From contig SLDE01000085.1 in the NCBI GenBank assembly GCA_007125455.1, positions 1 through 12,176 on the forward strand: 12,176 bases of DNA. Direction: 5' to 3'. The notes beneath the pieces are model-generated. The model did not search any database. It saw only the letters and a list, made by a program, of their open reading frames with translations, and was not told the DNA's origin. The position numbers and the translations under genes are program-made. Below, piece after piece: positions 6,181 to 12,029 of the stretch. Source of the stretch: Ectothiorhodospiraceae bacterium (GTDB taxonomy: Bacteria; Pseudomonadota; Gammaproteobacteria; Thiohalomonadales; Thiohalomonadaceae). Each line of letters starts with the position of its first letter. Positions within the stretch are counted from its first letter, which is position 1.

Positions 6181-8130
6181 TCAGAAGCGGAAGCGTGACA
6201 CCGACTTCTGCATGGAGTCCGACAACCCCAGCAGATGCTCAGCACTGCGCGCGCTTTCCTCGGCATTGGCAGCAGCCTCCTCGGCAATGGACTGGATGCG
6301 GTTGATGCTGCGACTCAGTTCGGCGGTAGCTGCGGTCTCTTCTTCCGTGGCGGTAGCGATCTGGGTGGTCATGTCGCGAATGCGCTCCATCATCGCCGCC
6401 AGGCTGGTCAACATGGCGTGGGTGTCACGCACATACTGCAGACTCTGCAACGCCTTCTCGCGATTCTCCTGCATGCTGCTCACCCCGGCTCGGGTGCGCT
6501 CCTGCAAGCTAGCCACGGTCTCCTCGATGGTTCCGGTGGACTCGTGGGTACGCCGGGCCAGGGTGCGTACCTCGTCGGCCACCACCGCAAAGCCACGCCC
6601 ATGCTCGCCGGCACGGGCCGCCTCGATGGCAGCATTCAGGGCGAGCAGATTGGTCTGCTCGGTGATCTCCCGGATCACCTGCACCACCTCACCGATAGAC
6701 TCAGACTGCTTTTCCAGCGCAGTGATGTCGTCGGCAGTACGTTCGATTCCGCTGGTCTGTGACTCGATCGCCTTGAGCAGGCGATCCATCGCCTCACGGG
6801 CGCTGGCCACCTGATCGCCCCCCTCCTCGGTGGACTCGCGGGTGTGGTGGGCGTTCTGTGCCACCTCGCTGGCGGCGGCCCCCATCTCCTCAATGGCAGC
6901 GGCGATCTGTACGATCTCGTGCTGCTGGCGATCGGCACCCTCACGGGTGCGCTCGGTGGACTCGCCCAACTGATTACCGGCATTGGCCACCTGACCCTCC
7001 TGCTCGGCGAGCTGCTGCACCAGTTTCTGGATATTGCCGGTAAAACGATTGAAGCTGGTCGCCACCTTGCCGATCTCGTCATGGCGCTGCACCTGCAGGC
7101 GGTGGGTGAGATCCCCCTCCCCCTCGGCAATGTCGGTGAGGGCATCGGCGATCTCGCCGATCGGGCGGATCACCATCTGACGGATCAACAGCATCGCCAG
7201 CCCCACCAGCAAGACCACCAGGATCACCATGGCGAACAGCAGGGAGTCGGCCAGCGAGGTGGCGGCGGCGATATCCCGCTGCAACACGTCGGCGGGCAGG
7301 CCCAGCACATGCAGGGCCAGTACCCGTCCGCCTTCATCCTCGATGGGCAACACCGTCGCAAACCAGCGGTTATCGAGAATGCGCCCCTGTTCAAGCGCCG
7401 CCGACAGGTTCACTGCCTGGGCAAAATCGACCACCTCGTCGGTAAACCAACGGGGGTTGGCCACCACATAGTCGCCCACACGGGTAAAGCTGCTGGCCGG
7501 GTGTTCACTACGCAGGTGGGAGCGATCCAGCAACATCAGGTAGCGCACATCCTCACCAGCGAAGTCGCGACTGATGCTACCCACCCCCTGAGTCAGTTCG
7601 GCCACGCCGATCACCTCGTCGTTATGCACCAGCGGGGCAAAGGCGCGGATCAACACATTACCATTGGCATCTCGCTCAAAAGCGGCGTGGGTTCGGCGCT
7701 CGCGCAGGACGATACGCACCCCACCCTGAGAGGCGGCATCGCTGGCGGCGGGGCGACTGGCACTGTCGAAGAAGGCACGCCCCTGCCGGTCAAAGAGGTG
7801 TACATGGATCCCCTGATAGTTGGTGTAATCGCCATAGCCTTTGCGCACGCTATCGACGACTTCCTTGGCCAATTCCTTGTCGTTGTAGCGCATTGCCTCG
7901 ATCAGCAGCGGATCGCGGGCGACGGTTACCGCATTGGTAACACCCACATCAAACTTGGTCTCCAAACGGTTGTTGAGGGAATTGCCAAGCTCCACCGCAC
8001 GCCGGTCCAGTGCTTCACTCTGCAGCTCCCCGCGCAACATATAGACGTAGCCTGCAGCAGCCACCAGCCCCAACACCCCCAGCGCCAATAGCCACAGGGA
8101 GATTCGATAGCCCAGACCCATATCTTTCAT
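6181..8130 (-). CDS. Methyl-accepting chemotaxis protein with large periplasmic sensor domain
   Basis: The 649-residue transmembrane chemoreceptor has TM1 at about residues 10-32 and a periplasmic domain at about 33-295. TM2 lies at about 296-318, followed by a HAMP linker (319-371, IRPIGEIADALTDIAEGEGDLTHR) and a cytoplasmic signalling helical bundle. The hairpin tip has the invariant motif EQTNLLALNAAIEAARAGE (491-509) followed by GRGFAVVADEVRTLARRT, which binds CheA and CheW. Glu/Gln-rich heptads on both sides would be the methylation sites. The periplasmic region is long enough for a double Cache-type ligand domain, but no ligand motif is obvious. There is no C-terminal CheR-binding pentapeptide. 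The start follows AAGAGGT with good spacing. The gene appears monocistronic, so its ligand and its cognate Che pathway (flagellar or pilus-linked) are not deducible here. Confidence 0.96.
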   Translation of the reverse strand: MKDMGLGYRISLWLLALGVLGLVAAAGYVYMLRGELQSEALDRRAVELGNSLNNRLETKFDVGVTNAVTVARDPLLIEAMRYNDKELAKEVVDSVRKGYGDYTNYQGIHVHLFDRQGRAFFDSASRPAASDAASQGGVRIVLRERRTHAAFERDANGNVLIRAFAPLVHNDEVIGVAELTQGVGSISRDFAGEDVRYLMLLDRSHLRSEHPASSFTRVGDYVVANPRWFTDEVVDFAQAVNLSAALEQGRILDNRWFATVLPIEDEGGRVLALHVLGLPADVLQRDIAAATSLADSLLFAMVILVVLLVGLAMLLIRQMVIRPIGEIADALTDIAEGEGDLTHRLQVQRHDEIGKVATSFNRFTGNIQKLVQQLAEQEGQVANAGNQLGESTERTREGADRQQHEIVQIAAAIEEMGAAASEVAQNAHHTRESTEEGGDQVASAREAMDRLLKAIESQTSGIERTADDITALEKQSESIGEVVQVIREITEQTNLLALNAAIEAARAGEHGRGFAVVADEVRTLARRTHESTGTIEETVASLQERTRAGVSSMQENREKALQSLQYVRDTHAMLTSLAAMMERIRDMTTQIATATEEETAATAELSRSINRIQSIAEEAAANAEESARSAEHLLGLSDSMQKSVSRFRF

Positions 8131-8543
8131 TTAATTACCTCTTGTTACTGCCGTAGCCCGAGTTGGGGCACAGTCCGGCTTTGATGGTGGATTCGCGGCG
8201 GGAAACGATTGGAAATGACACTCCCTTGCCTGCTCTGTGGATGTATAGGATGCCTGTCGGTAGATTTCAAGCGCTCCTAGCAGGCTCTAGTGGCCACGCG
8301 GCTAATTAGCTGGCACTTTAAGCACTGTGACTCCCGCAGGGGCGCCATAAACCGCCATTTTCGACAACAAAGACCAGACAACACTGACACTCCCGACAGT
8401 TTTGCTGAGATATATCCTTAATAGACCCCAAGCATCACAATACCTTGGAATGAGAAAAAGCCATCAAAGCACGCCAGGAAACGCATACATATCAGCGCAT
8501 TACACACACATCGCCCCACTCCACCCCGACGCTAAAGAAAACT
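8131..8543. other. Intergenic region between chemoreceptor gene and first small RNA
   Basis: The gap contains the putative chemoreceptor promoter and, further right, AT-rich sequence (8400-8540) upstream of the sigma-54 promoter. Enhancer sites for a sigma-54 activator would be expected there; I looked for NtrC-like GCAC-N6-GTGC and CbrB-like TGTTAC/GTAACA dyads and found none convincing. An open frame crossing 8402-8881 is treated as spurious because it runs through the RNA structure and terminator. Confidence 0.5.
8242..8270 (-). promoter_or_regulatory. Candidate sigma-70 promoter of the chemoreceptor gene
   Basis: On the minus strand, TTGAAA (-35, 5/6 consensus) and TATACA (-10, 4/6) are separated by exactly 17 bp. 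Transcription would start near 8235, leaving a leader of about 105 nt before the chemoreceptor ATG. A weaker flagellar sigma-28-like pair (TAAA, then GCCG 14 bp later) lies further upstream and fits worse. Confidence 0.45.
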
Positions 8544-8559
8544 TGGCACGCAAGCTGCA
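8543..8559 (+). promoter_or_regulatory. Sigma-54 (-24/-12) promoter of small RNA copy 1
   Basis: The sequence TTGGCACG-CAAGC-TGCA carries the invariant GG and GC dinucleotides at the required separation (GG at 8545-8546, GC at 8557-8558). It matches all of TGGCACG and most of TTGCA. Transcription should start about 12 bases beyond the GC, near 8570. The second RNA has an equally good element at 10028-10044, which makes a chance match unlikely. Sigma-54 promoters need an AAA+ activator bound upstream; the activator is not encoded in the window. Confidence 0.8.
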
Positions 8560-8569
8560 AAAGAGCAAA

Positions 8570-8776
8570 GCAAGTCCGCACTGCCTCTTTTGTCTCCGTT
8601 TCAAGGCGGCGGACCTGTGTTGTTGTGTAGTGAACGCGGTTCTCCGTTATCGGCCCGACCTCCCAACCGGGCCGGTAACCACCGCATGGCAAGGACCGCG
8701 AGGGTATCGGTTCCCCCTCATCCCTCGCTGCCGCATTTGTTATGGTGGGCAATCCTCCTTATGCCCACCTTTTTTT
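8570..8776 (+). ncRNA. Structured sigma-54-driven small RNA, copy 1 (unrecognised family)
   Basis: The predicted transcript is about 207 nt, from the sigma-54 start to the T-run of a strong intrinsic terminator. The core (8625-8776) is homologous to copy 2 (10129-10279): both begin GTGTAGTGA, share the 14-mer GCAAGGACCGCGAG exactly 64 bases later, and end in the same terminator stem. Stem P1 pairs 8636-8640 with 8681-8685 and 8646-8657 with 8668-8679 (12 bp, one U-G), with loop ACCUCCCAAC. Stem P2 pairs 8698-8704 with 8722-8728 and has a 17-nt loop containing UUCCCCCUC. The terminator loop is AUCCUCCUUA. A further 5' stem (8574-8579/8608-8613) is unique to this copy. The C/U-rich loops are complementary to Shine-Dalgarno sequences, suggesting translational repression; that function is inferred. 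No ATG-initiated ORF with a ribosome binding site lies in the homologous core. Confidence 0.78.
8744..8776 (+). terminator. Intrinsic terminator of small RNA copy 1
   Basis: A perfect 8-bp stem GGTGGGCA/TGCCCACC (8744-8751/8762-8769) with a 10-nt loop is followed by seven Ts. The T-run exists only on the plus strand, so it ends a plus-strand transcript and not the convergent minus-strand gene at 8796-9227. No plausible protein gene lies upstream on that strand, which is what first reveals the RNA. Confidence 0.9.
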
Positions 8777-8795
8777 CTGTTCATCGTCCAGGCGG

Positions 8796-9227
8796 CTAAC
8801 GCACAACAAACAGACGATCTAGCTGGTCGTCAAAAGAGACGGAGTTCACCAGCCACTGCCCTTCCGGCTTGTAGAAAGTGAATACCCAGCGCAGGGCGTG
8901 ACGCTCGAACTTCTGGATATAAACGTAGCGCAGCAGTGATTCTCCCGCCCGCGCCTCATGCACAAATTCCATCTTCAATGGCTCACCGAAACGCTGCCTG
9001 ACCATTGGCCACTGGTTGTGGGTCTGGTTGGCCAAGTTGTCGATCTCCACTGCGGGCAGGGGCCAGTGGGGCTTGAGCGCCTGGTAGCCTTCATCGATCT
9101 TCTCGTCGGCAAACAGGGCCACGGCACGCTCGGTCAATTGCCGTGTCTGTGCATAATCCAGGCCCTCTGCCATGCCAGCCAATGGCAAAACGAGCAGTAG
9201 CAAACAACCCCATGGGAGCAGTCTCAT
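8796..9227 (-). CDS. Small exported protein of unknown function, possibly NTF2-like fold
   Basis: This 143-residue protein has a Sec signal peptide: charged MRL, hydrophobic LLPWGCLLLLVLPLAG, and probable cleavage after AGMA near residue 20. The mature part is mixed alpha/beta. It ends in strands (LLRYVYIQKFERHALRW, VFTFYKPEGQWLVNSVSFDD) of the kind seen in small NTF2-like or DUF4019-like periplasmic proteins; this resemblance is by eye only. There are no cysteines after the signal peptide, so it is not a lipoprotein. A strong GGAGG lies 5 bases before the ATG. Small RNA copy 1 ends 20 bases beyond its stop codon on the opposite strand, and that RNA's terminator loop is complementary to this gene's ribosome binding site. 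It lies 27 bp downstream of the zinc-ribbon gene, so the two probably form an operon. Confidence 0.85.
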   Translation of the reverse strand: MRLLPWGCLLLLVLPLAGMAEGLDYAQTRQLTERAVALFADEKIDEGYQALKPHWPLPAVEIDNLANQTHNQWPMVRQRFGEPLKMEFVHEARAGESLLRYVYIQKFERHALRWVFTFYKPEGQWLVNSVSFDDQLDRLFVVR

Positions 9228-9254
9228 TACATCCTCCTTTACGCAATTGCAGGA

Positions 9255-9767
9255 TCAGGCATCATCCCGGGTGGATAGACGCCGATAGGCCGTGCTGTGG
9301 CACTTGGGGCAGGGGGGGATGTGGCCGGTCTTGTGAAAGTGCAGCTTTTCGCCACAGCTCTTGCACTGCAGGGTGCCGATCCCGGTGATCTCGCCGGTGT
9401 GCCACTCCCCCAGCGCGTTGGCACGCAGCTCCAGCTTGGTCAGTTCGTCACGGGTGTGATCCACCATGGTGGCAAACAGATCCAGTACGGCGTTCTCCAC
9501 CACCTCCACATCGAAACGCAGCCAGTCACGCAGTTCGCTGCCGGACTCGCTGACATACTCCGCCGCATCGTGCAGATCGCGCTTGACGTACTCGCCGACC
9601 CTTTCCGCCTCTTCACGGCTCAATTCGCCAAGCTCGCTGGCCTTCTCCATCGCCGCATCCAGCGCGTGCTGCAAGCCCTTGCCCGCCTCCTGCACACCAC
9701 TACGGGTACGCTCCAGCATGCGGTTGTAGGCCTCGGTCAGCTTTTCGTTCAGGTGTGGTTCGCTCAT
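9255..9767 (-). CDS. Zinc-ribbon protein of the YbeL / DUF1451 family
   Basis: This is a 170-residue cytoplasmic protein. Residues 1-120 are helical and strongly charged, with likely coiled-coil character and the segment ELGELSREEAERVGEYVKRD (45-64), which matches the DUF1451 pattern of E. coli YbeL. The C-terminal part begins with EWHTGEITGIGTLQC, where YbeL-type proteins read HxGEVxGxGxLxC. It then forms a four-cysteine zinc ribbon: CKSC (135-138) and CPKC (153-156). The biochemical role of the family is not established to my knowledge. The start at 9767 is chosen because AAGGAG precedes it by about 8 bases; the longer frame to 9941 has no such signal. Small RNA copy 2 is transcribed divergently from its upstream region. 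Confidence 0.9.
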   Translation of the reverse strand: MSEPHLNEKLTEAYNRMLERTRSGVQEAGKGLQHALDAAMEKASELGELSREEAERVGEYVKRDLHDAAEYVSESGSELRDWLRFDVEVVENAVLDLFATMVDHTRDELTKLELRANALGEWHTGEITGIGTLQCKSCGEKLHFHKTGHIPPCPKCHSTAYRRLSTRDDA

Positions 9768-9859
9768 GGTGTCGCTCCTTATAGTAATGACTTGAGTTTG
9801 ACCGATCACCACGAGAATGCCAAGTCGCGACCGGGACAGGCCCACGCTCGCTGCAATAT

Positions 9860-9873
9860 TGCCACTTTTGGCA
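9860..9873. promoter_or_regulatory. Imperfect palindrome between zinc-ribbon gene and small RNA copy 2
   Basis: TGCCA-CTTT-TGGCA is a 5-bp dyad with a 4-bp spacer. It lies about 95 bp upstream of the zinc-ribbon start and about 155 bp upstream of the sigma-54 promoter, a distance compatible with an activator site for the RNA or an operator for the divergent gene. No equivalent dyad was seen upstream of RNA copy 1, which weakens the activator reading. Confidence 0.22.
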
Positions 9874-10027
9874 GAACGAAAATCCGGCTTTGCCATATAA
9901 GACAAAAAACAGCCACCACTCCCAAGCGCATAGGGTGCCATGAGCGAATGACGAAAAGGTTAAATAATTATTACATTTCATTACGTTATGCGAGGACTAA
10001 AAAACCATCACGGCCCCTGTCTTGCAG

Positions 10028-10044
10028 TTGGCACGACACCTGCA
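10028..10044 (+). promoter_or_regulatory. Sigma-54 (-24/-12) promoter of small RNA copy 2
   Basis: TTGGCACG-ACACC-TGCA has GG at 10030-10031 and GC at 10042-10043, exactly the -24/-12 separation, and is identical to the copy 1 promoter outside the 5-bp spacer. The predicted start is near 10055. The sequence between this promoter and the homologous RNA core differs from copy 1, so conservation of the promoter motif suggests selection. Confidence 0.8.
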
Positions 10045-10054
10045 TTGTAAATCA

Positions 10055-10279
10055 CAAGATTCGAGACATGGGCCAACAGGTGCAGGCAATGATTATCGAC
10101 AATCTGACAATTTCTGCTGTGGTAGTGTGTGTAGTGAGTGCGGTGTCCGTTCTCTGGCTGCTTTCCAAGTCGGCCGAGAAAACGACCGCGTAGCAAGGAC
10201 CGCGAGAGGGTATACGACTCCTCCTGTCTCTCTCGCTGCTGTATTTTAGGTGGGCAAACCCCTTGCCCACCTTTTTTTT
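10055..10279 (+). ncRNA. Structured sigma-54-driven small RNA, copy 2 (paralogue of copy 1)
   Basis: The predicted transcript is about 225 nt. The core 10129-10279 aligns end to end with copy 1 at equal internal spacings. P1 has the outer pair GCGGU/ACCGC (10140-10144/10185-10189) and an inner stem CGUU...AACG continuing through UCU/AGA and GGC/GCC, with a loop containing CUUUCC. P2 pairs GCGAGAG (10202-10208) with CUCUCGC (10230-10236); against GCGAGGG/CCCUCGC in copy 1 this is a compensatory G-C to A-U change. The P2 loop is again 17 nt and contains CUCCUCCU, a perfect anti-Shine-Dalgarno string. The RNA ends in an intrinsic terminator. A 41-codon ORF (10068-10193) overlaps the 5' half but has only a weak ribosome binding site and no counterpart in copy 1. 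Function as a translational regulator is inferred. Confidence 0.78.
10248..10279 (+). terminator. Intrinsic terminator of small RNA copy 2
   Basis: The stem AGGTGGGCAA/TTGCCCACCT (10248-10257/10263-10272) with a 5-nt loop ACCCC is followed by a run of Ts ending at 10279. Eight of the stem base pairs are identical to the copy 1 terminator, while the loop differs in length and sequence. It also insulates the downstream thioredoxin-CcdA gene from the RNA promoter. Confidence 0.9.
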
Positions 10280-10369
10280 CGCCTAAAATTCCCCAGGCAT
10301 CCGCATACCTTGTAATAGGCAGGTTTCGATGTCAGGTAGGCGCTCACCCGGTAAAATCCCCCTCGGCTC

Positions 10370-10406
10370 CTGCGCAGTGCGCACATTTTCGCTATGATCT
10401 GCGCAG
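10370..10406 (+). promoter_or_regulatory. Candidate promoter with paired CTGCGCAG palindromes
   Basis: A TATGAT -10 element (10393-10398) lies 35 bp before the chosen start of the thioredoxin-CcdA gene. The perfect 8-bp palindrome CTGCGCAG abuts it at 10399-10406 and occurs again at 10370-10377, over the expected -35 position, with centres 29 bp apart. The -35 hexamer itself is poor, which would suit an activated or repressed promoter. No regulator is identified. Confidence 0.4.
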
Positions 10407-10432
10407 AGATCCCGCAACGGAAGGCCATACCG

Positions 10433-11728
10433 ATGCCCGCATTCGCACTGCTTGTACTGCTGTTTTTGCTTCCCCTTGCCAGCGCCGATGCCAGGCCCGC
10501 CAGCGAGGCACACAGCGAACCACTGGAAATGCATGTCTTCTGGGGCATAGGCTGCCCCCACTGCGACAACCAAAAGCCCTTTCTGGACGCGCTGGAACAG
10601 CGCTACCCGACACTGACCCTCCAGCGTTACGAGGTCTCGCGCAGCCGCGCCCACCACCAGCTATTTGGCGAAATGGCCCGCGAGCATGGGATCCGCGCCG
10701 GTTCAGTGCCCACCCTGTTCGTCGCAGGTCGGGCCTGGATCGGGGACTCCCCCACGGTGCGCAACGAGATTGTTGCCGCCATCGAGCAGCAGCTGCATGG
10801 GGCTAAAGCAGAAGCATTGCCCCCTGCCCCAGCCAGGGAGCAAGCGACCGACGAGGCGACAGGCACCGCGCAACCACCGCCCGCATCACAGCAACAGAGC
10901 ATTTCCTTACCCCTGCTGGGACAGGTCAACCTGGCCGTGCAGCCGCTCGTACTATCCACCGCCCTAATCGCCCTGGTGGACGGTTTCAATCCCTGCTCAC
11001 TGTGGGTACTGACCCTGCTACTGGGGCTGGTGCTACACTCCGGCTCCCGTGGCCGCATCGCGCTGGTGGGGATCACCTTTCTCACCACCACCGCACTGAT
11101 CTACGGTGCCTTCATCGCCGGCGTGTTCAGCGTACTGAACTACGTGCTCTATCTAAGTTGGGTGCAGTGGATCGTCGCGGGCTTTGCCCTGCTGTTTGGC
11201 CTGGTCAATATCAAAGACTACTTCTGGTACAAGGCCGGGCTCTCCTTCACCATCGCCGACAGCCACAAGCCGGGGATCTACAAATCGATCCGTGGCCTGC
11301 TCGATCAACGCCTGGGCGGGCCGGGGCTGGTACTCGCCACCATCATCATGGCCAGCGGTATCGCCCTGGTGGAACTGCCCTGCACCGCCGGCTTTCCCGT
11401 GGTGTGGAGCGGGCTGCTCGCCGAGCAGAATGTGACCGGTCTGGCCTTTATCGGCCTGCTGGCGCTCTATCTATTGATCTATCTGGCCATCGAACTGGTG
11501 ATCTTCATCACGGCGCTGGTCACCCTGCGCATGGGCCGCTTCGGCGAAGGCCACGGGCGGGTACTCAAGCTGATCGGTGGGGCGGTGATGGTGGCCCTGG
11601 CGCTGGTGCTGGTGCTCAACCCAGAGCTGATGAACGACGTGGGGGGTACCCTGCTGGTGTTTGTCGGCGCGATCCTCGCCTCGCTGGCGGTGATGCTGCT
11701 GCACCGTCTGCTCACAAGGCAGGGCTAA
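10433..11728 (+). CDS. Thioredoxin-fold domain fused to CcdA/DsbD-like transmembrane thiol transporter
   Basis: This 431-residue membrane protein would move reducing equivalents across the inner membrane. A Sec signal peptide (1-20) precedes a thioredoxin-fold domain (about 28-122) with active site CPHC (41-44) and the cis-proline loop SVP (91-93). A Pro/Ala/Gln-rich linker (123-157) leads to a polytopic CcdA/DsbD-like domain (about 170-427) of roughly six helices. It has two intramembrane cysteines in the right contexts, NPC (Cys188) and LPC (Cys317). These would pass electrons from cytoplasmic thioredoxin to the CPHC pair. The order (thioredoxin first, then membrane domain) differs from DsbD, where the thioredoxin module is C-terminal. 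The start at 10433 is preferred because GGAAGG precedes it and it begins the signal peptide; the ATG at 10394 lacks a site. The substrate is unknown. Confidence 0.88.
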   Translation: MPAFALLVLLFLLPLASADARPASEAHSEPLEMHVFWGIGCPHCDNQKPFLDALEQRYPTLTLQRYEVSRSRAHHQLFGEMAREHGIRAGSVPTLFVAGRAWIGDSPTVRNEIVAAIEQQLHGAKAEALPPAPAREQATDEATGTAQPPPASQQQSISLPLLGQVNLAVQPLVLSTALIALVDGFNPCSLWVLTLLLGLVLHSGSRGRIALVGITFLTTTALIYGAFIAGVFSVLNYVLYLSWVQWIVAGFALLFGLVNIKDYFWYKAGLSFTIADSHKPGIYKSIRGLLDQRLGGPGLVLATIIMASGIALVELPCTAGFPVVWSGLLAEQNVTGLAFIGLLALYLLIYLAIELVIFITALVTLRMGRFGEGHGRVLKLIGGAVMVALALVLVLNPELMNDVGGTLLVFVGAILASLAVMLLHRLLTRQG

Positions 11729-11747
11729 AGCGAGGAAATCAAATAAT

Positions 11748-11786
11748 CAAGTGGGGACAGTCAGGATCCAGTTTAGTTTTCACCAT
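11748..11786. repeat. Conserved flank of a REP-type transposase element
   Basis: The string GTGGGGACAGTCAGGATCC followed by AGTTTAGTTTTCACCAT resembles the short motif (TGGGGACAG plus AT-rich sequence) commonly found beside REP-associated Y1 transposase genes in gammaproteobacteria. It lies between the thioredoxin-CcdA gene and the transposase remnant. On the minus strand it also supplies a 15-codon stub with a good ribosome binding site (ATG at 11786), probably what remains of a disrupted gene start. Recognition is from memory of such flanks, not from an alignment. Confidence 0.35.
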
Positions 11787-11787
11787 G

Positions 11788-11884
11788 TTAACCTCCTAAA
11801 AATTTCTTGGCGGCATTGCGACTGGGGATGACCGTCTTCAGAAAGATTTCTCCATCATTCTCGACGTACGGCACCAGCCATAAC
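11788..11884 (-). pseudogene. 3' end of an unidentified small-protein gene, truncated
   Basis: The minus strand encodes LWLVPYVENDGEIFLKTVIP followed by SRNAAKKFLGG and a TAA stop (11788-11790). This reads as a genuine protein C-terminus, and AGGAGG at its end would serve an ATG at 11786, the usual arrangement for a small toxin-antitoxin-like pair. Upstream the frame enters the oppositely oriented transposase remnant at about 11885, so the 5' part is lost. The family is not recognised; a toxin identity is speculation from gene layout. Confidence 0.45.
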
Positions 11885-11888
11885 TTCA

Positions 11889-12029
11889 GGTGATCTGGAG
11901 CTGGCAGACTGGGCCGGAAGAGAGATCCGTGAGGGCAAGCGTGGCAGTATCAACGAGGATGCGCCTCCTATTCTCGTGCGGCTCAACCTCGATGAGTCCT
12001 GCCTACCCTCTATTTGTTTTGATTTGTGA
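11889..12029 (+). pseudogene. C-terminal remnant of a REP-associated (Y1/HUH) transposase
   Basis: The plus frame from 11889 reads GDLELADWAGREIREGKRG, then SINEDAPPILVRLNLDES, ending at a TGA at 12027-12029. This matches the conserved C-terminal motif of larger REP-associated tyrosine transposases, roughly YLELVDWTGR..REDKRG.I....PIL.RL. The catalytic HUH motif and all upstream sequence are missing, and after LNLDES the expected Trp-containing tail is lost. It is a decayed fragment with no start codon of its own. Confidence 0.65.

Noticed and set aside
6844..8091. 415-codon plus-strand frame opposite the chemoreceptor
   Set aside because: It is an antisense shadow, rich in His, Gln and Gly as expected from reversed chemoreceptor codons, and the chemoreceptor frame is certain.
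8146..8400. Possible CRISPR, tRNA or riboswitch structures in the larger gaps
   Set aside because: No regularly spaced repeats, no cloverleaf with a TTC-type arm and no known aptamer core were seen in any gap.
8645..8654. GCCGATAA, a perfect flagellar sigma-28 -10 element on the minus strand
   Set aside because: No TAAA lies 15 bp upstream of it, and the bases are part of RNA stem P1.
8492..8752. Minus-strand 86-codon frame antisense to RNA copy 1
   Set aside because: The frame is explained by the GC-rich stems; there is no supporting start signal, and codon content is unlike the neighbouring genes.
8402..8881. Open plus-strand frame of 159 codons
   Set aside because: It runs through the sigma-54 promoter, both stems and the intrinsic terminator of RNA copy 1, has no ribosome binding site, and its product has no domain character.
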